From NCBI RefSeq assembly GCF_052116145.1, contig NZ_JBQKLQ010000007.1, positions 1-64,000 on the forward strand: DNA of 64,000 nt, read 5' to 3'. The translations under genes were made by a program, and so were the position numbers. Source of the DNA: Fundicoccus sp052116145. Lineage in GTDB: Bacteria > Bacillota > Bacilli > Lactobacillales > Aerococcaceae. This document shows, piece by piece, positions 1 to 8,201 of the stretch; the stretch's first letter is position 1; every line of letters begins with the position of its first letter. The notes under the pieces are model-generated. The model saw nothing but the letters and a program-made list of their open reading frames with translations. It ran no database searches and was not told the origin of the DNA.

Positions 1-104
1 GGTCATCCAGTGTCTCGAAATTTATTCGGTTGTGTTTATCAGCCGTAGCCAATAAACTCTTACACATCTTGGTGTTTATCTTTGTTTAGTTTTCAATGAG
101 CTTT
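1..104 (-). promoter_or_regulatory. Leader of an rRNA operon with boxA-like element
   Basis: Read on the minus strand, this stretch carries GCTCATTGAAAACTAAAC at about 84-102, the boxA-like antitermination sequence usual in Firmicute pre-16S leaders. It lies just downstream of strong tandem promoters (see next entries). The 16S gene itself is not in the window and should begin just beyond the left edge. Spacer regions inside rRNA operons carry similar sequence, but the tandem promoters argue for the 5' leader. Confidence 0.7.
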
Positions 105-146
105 GTGTCAGTTGCGAATGTTTTGTTTCGCTGTGACAACTTTTAT

Positions 147-176
147 ATAATAACATGAGTTGTTTTAAGTTGTCAA
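147..176 (-). promoter_or_regulatory. rRNA promoter, copy nearest the leader
   Basis: Minus-strand TTGACA (171-176) and TATTAT (147-152) are separated by 18 bases. It is the nearest of three tandem promoters with identical spacing upstream of the leader. Confidence 0.7.
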
Positions 177-255
177 CACTTTTTAAAAAATGTTTTCGTC
201 TTAATGTTTCATATTTTTTGTTTGCTTGTTGAAATGCTTCCTCAACAAGGTCTTA

Positions 256-285
256 ATCTTAACATTTACTTAATAATTATGTCAA
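256..285 (-). promoter_or_regulatory. rRNA promoter, middle copy
   Basis: Minus-strand TTGACA (280-285) and TAAGAT (256-261) are again 18 bases apart. The -10 element is the weakest of the three. Confidence 0.5.
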
Positions 286-315
286 GTGATTTTTTTAATT
301 TTATTTAATTCTTTT

Positions 316-360
316 CTTGTCGTAGTGGGCTTTGTTTTTCTATGCCCTCGTGACGACAAG
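316..360. repeat. Inverted repeat between rRNA promoters
   Basis: CTTGTCGT (316-323) pairs with ACGACAAG (353-360), and GGGC (327-330) pairs with GCCC (344-347), giving an interrupted hairpin with a 13-base loop. It lies directly downstream of the farthest rRNA promoter. It could be a protein-binding palindrome or an RNA hairpin in the long leader; no T-run follows on either strand. Confidence 0.7.
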
Positions 361-364
361 GAAT

Positions 365-394
365 AATATAACACGAGTCTCTATTTCATGTCAA
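365..394 (-). promoter_or_regulatory. rRNA promoter, farthest copy
   Basis: Minus-strand TTGACA (389-394) and TATATT (365-370) with an 18-base spacer. It is the best-formed of the three tandem promoters. Confidence 0.65.
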
Positions 395-438
395 CCTTTA
401 TTTCAATTTTGTTTAAATATGTTTTTGAAATAGAAATC

Positions 439-470
439 AATAAAAGAGAGCCTCTGAATTTCAGAGACTC
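439..470 (-). terminator. Intrinsic terminator, minus strand
   Basis: A nine-pair stem (448-456 with 462-470) is followed on the minus strand by TCTTTTATT. It ends transcription arriving from the right, just before the rRNA promoters. No gene was found between it and the pgi terminator. Confidence 0.6.
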
Positions 471-1049
471 CCTCCGATTAAATAGACGATCAATTGTGTG
501 ACTCAAATAGTCAATATTACCCGAACCTTCACTCTGTCTCATCTATTTAACTTCCGTGAAAATACGTTCATATAGTAGTACTGATTTTATTACTGTAATG
601 CTACGGAGTTTTTCATTTGTTAATTCAAATCTGTCTGTTCATTTCTATTACATGTTTTTGCTTTCCTTTTCATTAGAAAGTAAATCATTTGAAATTTCAA
701 AGCGTGACATTCTAAATCTAACTTACTACTTATATATATATCCGTCAGTACTACTTAGTATTTTCACTACTACACGAAGAAGTATTCTACCTCTCCTGCA
801 TATTTATAATACCATGTAAGCGTTAACAAGGCAAGGTTTTTTCTTCATTAACTATCAGTTTAATGAATTCTTTAAACTTAAGTGAGTGTCATCTATTTAT
901 TTCCACTCTATTGATATTGATTGACTGCACTAGATTAAGTTCGCCTATCTCTTTGAAATTGATGCAATCAAAAAATCCACACTACCAAGAACATGCGCAT
1001 TTTTTTAACATCTACTACTTTATTGGAGATTAAACAGTTTTTGATAAAT
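471..1049. other. Gene-free AT-rich stretch
   Basis: I see no supported gene here. A GTG-initiated open frame at 556-819 on the plus strand has no ribosome binding site and an AT-driven composition, so I do not call it. The minus-strand terminator at its left end leaves open a small RNA that I cannot define. Confidence 0.5.
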
Positions 1050-1077
1050 AAAAAAAGAGTCGGAAATTCCGACTCTT
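1050..1077 (-). terminator. pgi terminator
   Basis: On the minus strand AAGAGTCGG and CCGACTCTT form a stem followed by a run of T, just after the pgi stop codon. Confidence 0.9.
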
Positions 1078-1087
1078 ATCCATAGCT

Positions 1088-2431
1088 TTATAAGCGTTCG
1101 TTTAATTCTGCTGCTAACTCTTCAAATCCTGGTTTACCTAATAAAGCAAACATGTTGCGTTTGTAATCTTCTACACCTGGTTGATCAAATGGATTTACTC
1201 CGTTTAAGTAACCAGAAATTGTCACTGCTTTTTCAAAGAAGTAGATTAATTGTCCTAGAGAATGCTCATCTAGCGCTGGGATGTTAACTAATAAGTTTGG
1301 TACATTTCCATCCGTATGTGCTAATAAAGTCCCTTGGAATGCTTTTTTATTGACGAATTCAATAGTCTCCCCTTCTAAGTACTGTAAGCCGTCCAAATCT
1401 TCTTTCATAGAAGGAATAGAAAGTTCATGGCGAGATTTCTCTACATTTATCACTGTTTCAAACAAATTACGAGTCCCGTCTTGAATACTTTGTCCAATTG
1501 AATGTAAATCAGTCGAGAAGTTAGCGCTCGCTGGGAAAATCCCTTTGCTATCTTTACCTTCTGATTCACCAAATAATTGTTTCCACCACTCCCCGAAATA
1601 CTGAAGTGCTGGTTCATAGTTTGCAAGAATTTCGACATCTCGCCCTTTACGATATAACATAGTACGTAAAGCAGCATATTGATAGGCTTCGTTTTCCTCT
1701 ACTTTTGATGAACTATAATTATTCATGGCAAAAGCAGCACCTTCCATTAATTTATCAATGTCGCCTCCGGCTACAGCAATTGGTAATAAGCCTACCGCTG
1801 TTAAGACTGTAAATCTTCCACCAACACCATCTGGAATAACGAATGATTCGTAACCTTCAGCGTCTGCTTCGCCTTTTAATGCACCACGAGCTTTATCTGT
1901 AGTAGCATAAATACGTTTTACAGCTTCTTCGTGACCATACTTTGCAATGAGTTTTTCTTTAAAGACTCTGAATGCAATCGCTGGTTCTGTAGTTGTTCCG
2001 GATTTAGAAATCATATTCACTGAGAAATCACGATCGCCAATTAATTCAACTAAATCATTTAAATAAGTCGAACTGATACTGTTTCCAGCAAAGAAAACTT
2101 GTGGGTTTCCTTTTTGACCTTTATGGATGTTATAGAAAGAGTTGTTTAAAAATTCAATTGCTGCACGCGCACCTAGATACGATCCACCAATTCCAATAAC
2201 AACTAAAACTTCTGAATCTTGACGAATCTTTTCTGAAGCTGCTTTAATAGCTGCAAATTCTTCTTTATCATAATTTTCTGGTAAGTCTACCCAATCAGTA
2301 TAATCACTACCCGCACCAGTTTTGTCATGTAATTGCTTGTGCGCTAGTTCAATGTAAGGTGCTAATTGTGTTAATTCATGTTCACGATAAAATGGTGTTG
2401 CTTTTGAATAATCAAATGTCAATTTTTCCAT
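1088..2431 (-). CDS. pgi: Glucose-6-phosphate isomerase
   Basis: Cytoplasmic enzyme interconverting glucose 6-phosphate and fructose 6-phosphate at the head of glycolysis. Visible signatures are VIGIGGSYLGARAA near residue 80, GRFTVLTAVGLLP near residue 205 and the C-terminal NPFDQPGVEDYKRNMF. The length of 447 residues is normal for the Gram-positive form. An upstream GTG at 2440 overlaps the AAGGAG ribosome site, so the ATG at 2431, eight bases behind that site, is the better start. It follows the S1-domain and cyclophilin genes on the same strand and probably shares their transcript. The order resembles Bacillus yugI-pgi. A terminator follows. Confidence 0.97.
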   Translation of the reverse strand: MEKLTFDYSKATPFYREHELTQLAPYIELAHKQLHDKTGAGSDYTDWVDLPENYDKEEFAAIKAASEKIRQDSEVLVVIGIGGSYLGARAAIEFLNNSFYNIHKGQKGNPQVFFAGNSISSTYLNDLVELIGDRDFSVNMISKSGTTTEPAIAFRVFKEKLIAKYGHEEAVKRIYATTDKARGALKGEADAEGYESFVIPDGVGGRFTVLTAVGLLPIAVAGGDIDKLMEGAAFAMNNYSSSKVEENEAYQYAALRTMLYRKGRDVEILANYEPALQYFGEWWKQLFGESEGKDSKGIFPASANFSTDLHSIGQSIQDGTRNLFETVINVEKSRHELSIPSMKEDLDGLQYLEGETIEFVNKKAFQGTLLAHTDGNVPNLLVNIPALDEHSLGQLIYFFEKAVTISGYLNGVNPFDQPGVEDYKRNMFALLGKPGFEELAAELNERL

Positions 2432-2462
2432 TTTTCCCACTCCTTAATAACTTCTATTATAA

Positions 2463-2864
2463 TTAAACTCTAACTTTATCAGTAAAATCATCTTGCTCTA
2501 TCTCTTTAAGAGCTTCGTCAATCCATTGCGGCATCTTTTTGGCTAGGCTACTAAATCCGATGTTAGGTGCGTAACGCTTGCGGCGTCTTTTTGAACGCGC
2601 AGGATACGGCGGTATATTTAATTTTTGCAGAACACGCATTGACAAACTTATTTTATTAGTGAATTCATCGATATCGATAATCATTACTTTAAGTTTTTGG
2701 CCAATTTTGACAAATCCATCAATTTCCGTCATATAGCCGTGACGGCATTCTGAAATGTGAATCAGACCTTGTTCGTTTTCTGATAAACTTATAAAAACGC
2801 CATAATTTTGTATTCCTGTTACTTCGCCTTCAATAATGTCGCCAATTTTAAATTTTGTAGTCAT
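2463..2864 (-). CDS. yugI: S1 RNA-binding domain protein, YugI/CvfD type
   Basis: Residues 4-75 form an S1 domain (KIGDIIEGEVTGIQNYGVFI, then GLIHISE, then KISLSMR). A basic linker (RSKRRRKR) and a short C-terminal tail follow. This matches the 120-135 residue YugI / general stress protein 13 / CvfD family, which binds RNA and associates with ribosomes in related bacteria. Its target here is unknown. An AAAGGAG site precedes the ATG. It lies between ppiB and pgi with gaps of 49 and 31 bases, consistent with an operon. Confidence 0.88.
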   Translation of the reverse strand: MTTKFKIGDIIEGEVTGIQNYGVFISLSENEQGLIHISECRHGYMTEIDGFVKIGQKLKVMIIDIDEFTNKISLSMRVLQKLNIPPYPARSKRRRKRYAPNIGFSSLAKKMPQWIDEALKEIEQDDFTDKVRV

Positions 2865-2913
2865 TATTGATACTCCTTTGATGTCCTTGTAGTGCTACTA
2901 TTTATCGCTGGAA

Positions 2914-3498
2914 TTACTTAACGGTAATACTTTCGATTATAATATCTTCTTTGGGTTTATCCATGAAGCCTGTTTCACTGTTTTGGATTGCTTCAACAAT
3001 GTTCATTCCATTTAACACGTGGCCAAAGACAGTATGTTTTTGGTCTAACCAAGGGGTGCCGCCTTTTTCGGAATAAGCTTCAATAATAGGCTCTGGAAAA
3101 CCAGCTCCTTTTAATTGGCTTAACATTTGTGCTGGTACATTTGGTGCCGTAACAATAAAGAATTGACTTCCATTTGTGTTAGGTCCAGCATTGGCCATTG
3201 ATAATGCTCCGTATAGGTTGAATAAGTTTGGAGTAAATTCATCTTCAAAAGATTCACCATAAATGCTTTCGCCACCCATACCTGAACCTGTCGGATCGCC
3301 ACCTTGAATCATAAAGTCTTTAATAATACGGTGGAAAATAATTCCATCGTAGTATCCTTGTTTTGCAAGTCCAACGAAGTTTGCTACTGTTTTAGGGACT
3401 AAGTCTTCAAACAAGACTAACTCAATGTCCCCTTTATTAGTATGTAATACGACTTTTCTTTCAACACTCGATAAATTTAATTGCGGAAATTGTTCCAT
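2914..3498 (-). CDS. ppiB: Peptidyl-prolyl cis-trans isomerase, cyclophilin type
   Basis: Folding catalyst that isomerises X-Pro bonds. The cyclophilin core is plain: FHRIIKDFMIQGGDPTGSG, then SMANAGPNTNGSQFFIV, then HTVFGHVLNGMNIVEAI. The protein has 194 residues with no signal peptide or lipobox, so it should be cytoplasmic, unlike PrsA-type foldases. The AGGAG site lies 11 bases before the ATG, slightly long. It is first in the ppiB-yugI-pgi direction. Confidence 0.93.
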   Translation of the reverse strand: MEQFPQLNLSSVERKVVLHTNKGDIELVLFEDLVPKTVANFVGLAKQGYYDGIIFHRIIKDFMIQGGDPTGSGMGGESIYGESFEDEFTPNLFNLYGALSMANAGPNTNGSQFFIVTAPNVPAQMLSQLKGAGFPEPIIEAYSEKGGTPWLDQKHTVFGHVLNGMNIVEAIQNSETGFMDKPKEDIIIESITVK

Positions 3499-3660
3499 TT
3501 TGTTGTATGCTCCTATTCTCTAATTTAATGGGTTCATTCAAAAATAAACACTCATTAGTAGTTTACACTAAATGTTAAAAGATTTTAATAGTTATCGCCC
3601 TTTATTTTTGATATGATTAATTTAATAAATAAAATCTATGAAAAAGGATAATGATTCTAG

Positions 3661-4176
3661 ATGAACTTACCATTATTAACTGCTTTAATAGCAATCTTCT
3701 TCACCCAACTAATCAAATATCCCATTTCTCTTTTTTTTAATAAAAAAGGTGCAAAAATTGATATTGTGACTTCCACTGGTGGTATGCCGAGTTCTCATTC
3801 GGCTGCTGTAACCAGCTTAATCACAGCACTTATTTTTGAATATGGTTTCTCTTCCCCTCATGTAGCCATTGCGACAATTTTCGGGGTCATTATTATGTTT
3901 GATTCAATGGGTGTACGTCGCCAAAGTGGAGAACAAGGAATTGTTCTCGATATACTAATCCGTCGTCATTTAGCAGAAACTGGTCAGCTAGTTGAAATGA
4001 ACGACTCTTCATATTTCAATACGAATGAGGATAACCCTGTTTTGAATCAATACCATATAGAAGATTACGAACACATGATCATCAAAAAATACCTTGGACA
4101 TAAACCAACGGAAGTCATTGGTGGTATTATGACTGGTGGTGTCGTAGCTTTTGTTTGTCGTATGCTGTTTGCTTAA
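3661..4176 (+). CDS. yuiD: Divergent PAP2-family membrane protein (YuiD, DUF212)
   Basis: Small integral membrane protein of 171 residues with a hydrophobic N-terminus, the family motif TSTGGMPSSHSAAV near residue 39, and GVRRQSGEQG near residue 86. The PSSH element resembles the acid phosphatase / PAP2 motif, so a lipid-phosphate phosphatase activity is suspected for the family but not established. It is transcribed alone, away from ppiB, and ends in its own terminator. The next gene is the yumC-like reductase, also a yuiD neighbour in Bacillus. Confidence 0.88.
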   Translation: MNLPLLTALIAIFFTQLIKYPISLFFNKKGAKIDIVTSTGGMPSSHSAAVTSLITALIFEYGFSSPHVAIATIFGVIIMFDSMGVRRQSGEQGIVLDILIRRHLAETGQLVEMNDSSYFNTNEDNPVLNQYHIEDYEHMIIKKYLGHKPTEVIGGIMTGGVVAFVCRMLFA

Positions 4177-4200
4177 ACTTTGTATACCTTATCTATAGTA

Positions 4201-4237
4201 ACCTACTGCGGTTTTTCAGTAGGTTTTTATTTTTTTC
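4201..4237 (+). terminator. yuiD terminator
   Basis: ACCTACTG (4201-4208) pairs with CAGTAGGT (4217-4224), followed by a long T-rich run. Confidence 0.92.
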
Positions 4238-4329
4238 AATTTTGCTTTTCAATCGTCCTTTCTGTATTTTTTTAAGAGTGATTTCTTTCATCTATAAATG
4301 GAGCCACCTTTCTTAAAACACTTCTTGAT

Positions 4330-4357
4330 TTGCAGCCAACAGAAATGTTGCTATAAT
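4330..4357 (+). promoter_or_regulatory. Promoter of the reductase-pgpA pair
   Basis: TTGCAG (4330-4335) and TATAAT (4352-4357) are 16 bases apart, about 45 bases before the coding start. Confidence 0.7.
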
Positions 4358-4401
4358 CAAGGCAGAAGGATTTTGTAATAATTGATAGAAAGAGTGATTC
4401 C

Positions 4402-5415
4402 TTGAATCCTAATGAAAATATGTATGATATCACAATTATCGGTGGTGGCCCTGTCGGTTTATTCGCAGCTTTTTATGCGGGTATGCGCCAAGCTAAGGTT
4501 AAGGTCATTGATAGTTTAGAAAATCTAGGTGGACAGCCTGCACACCTTTACTCTGAAAAATATATTTATGATATTCCTGCTTACCCTGCCATTACAGGCG
4601 AAGCATTAACCAATAATCTAATTGAACAATTGGAGCGTTTCGATACGACCTTTTGCTTGGGAGAAGAGGCCTTAAGTGTCGTAAGATTTGAACCTGAAAT
4701 TGATGTGCCCTATTTTGAAATTGAAACATCCATAGGTAAGCATTTCTCGCGTTCGATTATTATTGCGGCAGGTAATGGCGCTTTCCAACCTCGTAAATTA
4801 AATGTGGATAACGCCACTCAGTTTGAAAACGGTAATTTACATTATTATGTTAATAATTTAGAAAAGTTTCGTGATCGTGTGGTGGCGATTTGTGGCGGTG
4901 GTGATTCAGCTGTCGATTGGGCACTTACTTTAGAGCCTATCGCTAAGAAAGTTTACATCGTCCATCGCAGAAATAAATTTCGTGCCCTCGAACATAGTGT
5001 GTCGCTCTTAAAAAGCTCCTCTGTCGAAATTTTGACGCCTTATGTTCCATTGGAATTACAAGGTGAGGGTCAAATAATTGACAAGGTTATACTAAACGAG
5101 AGTCGTACAGATAATGTACTCGCTTTAGACGTTGATGATTTCATTGTCAATTATGGTTTCTCAACTTCAATTGGCAAAATAAAGACTTGGGGTTTGGATA
5201 CTGAACGCAATGCAATTAAAGTCAATCAACAACTTGAAACAAATATTCCAGGAATTTATGCGATCGGTGATATTGCTGATTATGTTGGGAAAGTAAAAAT
5301 TATTGCCTCTGGTTTTGGCGAAGCGCCACAAGCAGTCAATAATGCGTTGCTATATATTGATCCAGAAAATGTTACACCGTCGATTCACAGTACAAGCCTA
5401 TTCGAAGGAGAATGA
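4402..5415 (+). CDS. yumC: Ferredoxin/flavodoxin-NADP reductase, thioredoxin-reductase-like (YumC type)
   Basis: FAD- and NADPH-binding oxidoreductase moving electrons between NADPH and ferredoxin or flavodoxin. The FAD fold is marked by IIGGGPVGLFAAFYAG near residue 12, the NADPH fold by AICGGGDSAVDWAL near residue 165, and the C-terminal FAD contact by GIYAIGDIADY. There is no CxxC redox pair, which separates it from true thioredoxin reductases and fits the YumC type. It starts at TTG with AAAGAGTG upstream; an ATG at 4420 is the alternative. Its stop overlaps the start region of pgpA, so the two are probably co-translated. Confidence 0.9.
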   Translation: MNPNENMYDITIIGGGPVGLFAAFYAGMRQAKVKVIDSLENLGGQPAHLYSEKYIYDIPAYPAITGEALTNNLIEQLERFDTTFCLGEEALSVVRFEPEIDVPYFEIETSIGKHFSRSIIIAAGNGAFQPRKLNVDNATQFENGNLHYYVNNLEKFRDRVVAICGGGDSAVDWALTLEPIAKKVYIVHRRNKFRALEHSVSLLKSSSVEILTPYVPLELQGEGQIIDKVILNESRTDNVLALDVDDFIVNYGFSTSIGKIKTWGLDTERNAIKVNQQLETNIPGIYAIGDIADYVGKVKIIASGFGEAPQAVNNALLYIDPENVTPSIHSTSLFEGE

Positions 5416-5417
5416 TT

Positions 5418-5945
5418 ATGAGTCCAAATGAAAAATTACTGAAAAAGAATATTTTACGCGAGCATGCTGTCTCACTTTTAAACAAGCGAGGCGTTGAAAT
5501 TACCGATATCGCTGATATTGTCTTTGAATTACAGAAAGTTTACGTTGATGATTTAACACATGAATTTTGCGTTCACAATATCAATAAAGTTTTGGATAAA
5601 CGTGAAGTCCAAAACGCTGTAATTACAGGGATTGAATTAGATATTGCGGCTGAAGATGGACATTTGTCTCCTGTCTTGAGCGATTTATTACTTCGTGATG
5701 AAGGTTTATATGGTATTGATGAAATTCTTTGCCTTAGTATTGTTAATGTCTATGGATCAATCGGACTGACTAACTTTGGTTATGTCGACAAATTGAAACC
5801 AGGGATTATTGGCAAGTTAAACGATGAGAAAAGCAATAATTGTAACACATTTATCGATGACATAGTGGGTGCCTTAGCTGCTGCAGCTGCTAGTCGAATT
5901 GCACACTCACAGCCTCAGGTCGAAGATCTAAGCACTGAAAAGTAA
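5418..5945 (+). CDS. pgpA: Phosphatidylglycerophosphatase A family protein (YutG-like)
   Basis: A 175-residue protein related to PgpA/YutG, which dephosphorylates phosphatidylglycerol phosphate in membrane lipid synthesis. Family features are the conserved N-terminal REHAVSLLNKRGVEITDIAD block and the glycine-rich C-terminal DDIVGALAAAAASRIAHS. Two in-frame ATGs exist. The one at 5418 lies seven bases behind GAAGGAG and is preferred over 5412, which nearly abuts it. It is tightly coupled to the upstream reductase. Unlike the E. coli enzyme it has only weakly hydrophobic segments. Confidence 0.8.
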   Translation: MSPNEKLLKKNILREHAVSLLNKRGVEITDIADIVFELQKVYVDDLTHEFCVHNINKVLDKREVQNAVITGIELDIAAEDGHLSPVLSDLLLRDEGLYGIDEILCLSIVNVYGSIGLTNFGYVDKLKPGIIGKLNDEKSNNCNTFIDDIVGALAAAAASRIAHSQPQVEDLSTEK

Positions 5946-5963
5946 TTATTTTAAATATTTAAC

Positions 5964-6002
5964 AAAAAAAGGTGGAGCACATTATGTGTCTCTACCTTTT
6001 TT
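5964..6002. terminator. Bidirectional terminator
   Basis: A hairpin flanked by A- and T-runs serves pgpA on the plus strand and the DUF1461 gene on the minus strand; its right arm overlaps the latter's 3' end. Confidence 0.85.
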
Positions 6003-6645
6003 GTCGTCTTTTGGGTTTGTTTTCATATAGAGCAAACACTCTGAAAACATAAATAATTAGTTCATATAATAAAATGGCTATGACGAAGAATAACATAAAG
6101 AGCCCTTCAGGTAAGACAGTGATTACTGGGTCTGTTACCGGACTAAATAGCCATAAATCATTTCGAAATAATAACTCATGGAATAAAATGAACACTTTGT
6201 CAAAGGCAATCACAATAAAGAAAAGTAAAATTAATGGGAAGCTAACCGCTAATAAGAACCAGCGTTCCATCCATGCTTGTTGCTTGGTTTTATGTAGCCA
6301 GAAAATAGTAGCGATAGACACCAATAAGCCAATCACTGCTAGTACAAAGCACATTAGAAAAAGAAATTTCACTTCTTCAAAGTGAAACAAACCACCTTCA
6401 GAACTACTGAAATACTTCATCTCTAGTGTCTCAACTGCTGGATTCGTCAAATAGCCTAACAGTGTATGATAGTTATCCATTAATTGTTCGCTCGTTAGGC
6501 CAGATATCGTTGTTAAATCAAAGCCTTCAATTGCTAATCGGTAAACTAGAGGAGATGCAAATACTACTCCAGTTACTGCCATCGCTAACGCTGTGAGAAT
6601 AAAACTTAGCGTGGCTAAAAATTGCTTCGTATAAAAAATAATCAT
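5992..6645 (-). CDS. TIGR01906 / DUF1461 membrane protein
   Basis: Membrane protein of 217 residues with about four hydrophobic segments (near residues 8-35, 92-115, 130-152 and 175-200). It has a long extracytoplasmic loop with the family-typical LLGYLTNP and HFEEVKFLF elements, and a basic C-terminus (KPKRRQKR). Function is unknown for the family. It commonly sits behind the YutF-type phosphatase. Here its ATG is one base after the yutF stop, so translation is coupled. It is last in the yunD-yutD-yutF operon. Confidence 0.85.
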   Translation of the reverse strand: MIIFYTKQFLATLSFILTALAMAVTGVVFASPLVYRLAIEGFDLTTISGLTSEQLMDNYHTLLGYLTNPAVETLEMKYFSSSEGGLFHFEEVKFLFLMCFVLAVIGLLVSIATIFWLHKTKQQAWMERWFLLAVSFPLILLFFIVIAFDKVFILFHELLFRNDLWLFSPVTDPVITVLPEGLFMLFFVIAILLYELIIYVFRVFALYENKPKRRQKR

Positions 6646-6646
6646 A

Positions 6647-7417
6647 CTAAAACACCCACTCAGATAAATTTTCTAATACATAGGTAGGCTGTATTGGTAA
6701 ACTTGGGACATCGTCTCGACGGGTCACCCCCGTCAATACCAATAAGGTATCCACCCCTGCATTAATACCAGCCAAGATATCTGTTTCATATTTATCGCCA
6801 ATCAATAAAACGTCTGTTGTCTTTAAGTTTAATTCTTCTAAAGCTGCTTTAACGATTAGAGCGTTCGGCTTGCCCATTACTAACCCCTTTTTGCCAGAGG
6901 CTACTTCTAAGAATGCTGTTAAAGCGCCTGAACTTGGCATAATCCCTTTTTCAGTTGGTATTGTTTGATCCGCGTTAGTCACCAAAAATTCGGCTCCATC
7001 ACGAATTGCCGTCGCTGCTAAAGCAAGCTCTTCATAAGTTGCTTGACGATTTAAACCTTGAACAACCACATCAGCTTTTGTATCAAGCGTTAATTGAAAG
7101 CCCGCTTCTTCCACTTGTTGATGTAACGCCAGTTCTCCTACAACATGCACTACTTTCCCTAAACAATTCTCCTTCATATAGGCGATAAGAGCTTGTGTCG
7201 AAGTGTAGACATTTTCTGAACCAATTGGCAGCTCATAATTTTCACGTAAGTTTTCAACGATTTCTTGGGTTGTTCGAGTCGCATTGTTTGTTAAAAACAG
7301 GAATGCTTGGTCCCGTTTCTTCAATTCACGGATAAACTGTTCCGCTGACGGAATTCGTCTTGTCCCGTAATATAACGTCCCATCTAAATCAATTAAATAC
7401 CCCTTATATTGCTTCAA
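6647..7417 (-). CDS. yutF: HAD-superfamily phosphatase, YutF/NagD type
   Basis: Sugar- or nucleotide-phosphatase of the NagD-like HAD subfamily (TIGR01457). HAD motif I is DLDGTLYYG (residues 10-18), motif II LFLTNNATRT, motif III region GKPNALIVKAALEEL and motif IV LIGDKYETDILAGINAG. The TTG start lies seven bases behind AGGAG; no closer ATG exists. The true substrate is not known. It sits between yutD and the DUF1461 gene with one base to the latter. Confidence 0.92.
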   Translation of the reverse strand: MKQYKGYLIDLDGTLYYGTRRIPSAEQFIRELKKRDQAFLFLTNNATRTTQEIVENLRENYELPIGSENVYTSTQALIAYMKENCLGKVVHVVGELALHQQVEEAGFQLTLDTKADVVVQGLNRQATYEELALAATAIRDGAEFLVTNADQTIPTEKGIMPSSGALTAFLEVASGKKGLVMGKPNALIVKAALEELNLKTTDVLLIGDKYETDILAGINAGVDTLLVLTGVTRRDDVPSLPIQPTYVLENLSEWVF

Positions 7418-7433
7418 TCGCTCACTCCTAAAT

Positions 7434-8198
7434 TTAGTTCTCCACTTTGGGATTTGCTTTCTTCTTAATAACGAAGGCTTTTTTATTGACTGTTTGCGAC
7501 TGCCCTTTAGTCTGCTTCGTCTTTTCAGTCGTCGGTTTAGCTTCAGTTGCTTTGATTACATTGTTTCCTACTTTAGTAGGCAATGCTTTACGAGCAGATT
7601 GGTTCACTTGATTTCGAATTTGAAATTCCTCTTTTATCTCTGTCGTTTGTGGCATCGATGCATTACGTCCTCTCTGCTGACGTTTTCGTCGACGATTCTT
7701 CTGATTAAAAGAAGGCGCTTTTGTCGCAACAATTGGCTCATTTGAACTTGCAACATCTGCTAGAGGGACTGTATTCGTTTTAGTTCGTGATACATATTGT
7801 TGATATTTTTCAAGTGCTGAATCTTTCGCAATCACAAAATACTGACAGCCAAAATTACAGTACTCTTTTAAATAATCATCTAAAAAATTAATGGTTTGGT
7901 CACGTGGCACTTTTCTCTGATTCACTTGGTAAAAACCTCTTAGGCGTAACTGCTCATAGCCCCAATCACCCACGATAAAATCAAACTTATCAAAAAAATC
8001 TTGGTAACGTTGTTCAAAGGCATCAATTTTAAAGCCTTCGCGATAGTTAGTCACGATTTGGTAGCTTTGATTTTTAATTTGAATATGATCATCATCAATT
8101 TGATGTATGTCTTTTGTTATTTCTGTTGTCTCATTGGCAATGTCTGTTAAGATTGCTTCAAGTTGACCAGACATACTATTTTCTATTTGTTTAGACAT
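7434..8198 (-). CDS. yutD: YutD-family protein with long basic tail
   Basis: Residues 40-140 match the YutD (DUF1027) domain: NYREGFKIDAFEQRYQDFFD, then DFIVGDWGYEQLRLRGFY. Roughly 110 further residues are low-complexity and lysine/arginine-rich (NRRRKRQQRGRN), well beyond the usual family length. The molecular role of YutD is not firmly known. A basic tail suggests nucleic-acid contact, but that is inference. It starts three bases after the yunD stop and is co-transcribed with it. Confidence 0.85.
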   Translation of the reverse strand: MSKQIENSMSGQLEAILTDIANETTEITKDIHQIDDDHIQIKNQSYQIVTNYREGFKIDAFEQRYQDFFDKFDFIVGDWGYEQLRLRGFYQVNQRKVPRDQTINFLDDYLKEYCNFGCQYFVIAKDSALEKYQQYVSRTKTNTVPLADVASSNEPIVATKAPSFNQKNRRRKRQQRGRNASMPQTTEIKEEFQIRNQVNQSARKALPTKVGNNVIKATEAKPTTEKTKQTKGQSQTVNKKAFVIKKKANPKVEN

Positions 8199-8201
8199 CT
8201 T

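Noticed and set aside
556..819. 87-codon GTG-initiated frame on the plus strand
   Set aside because: No ribosome site, AT-driven composition rich in Tyr, Leu and Ser, and no recognisable motif.
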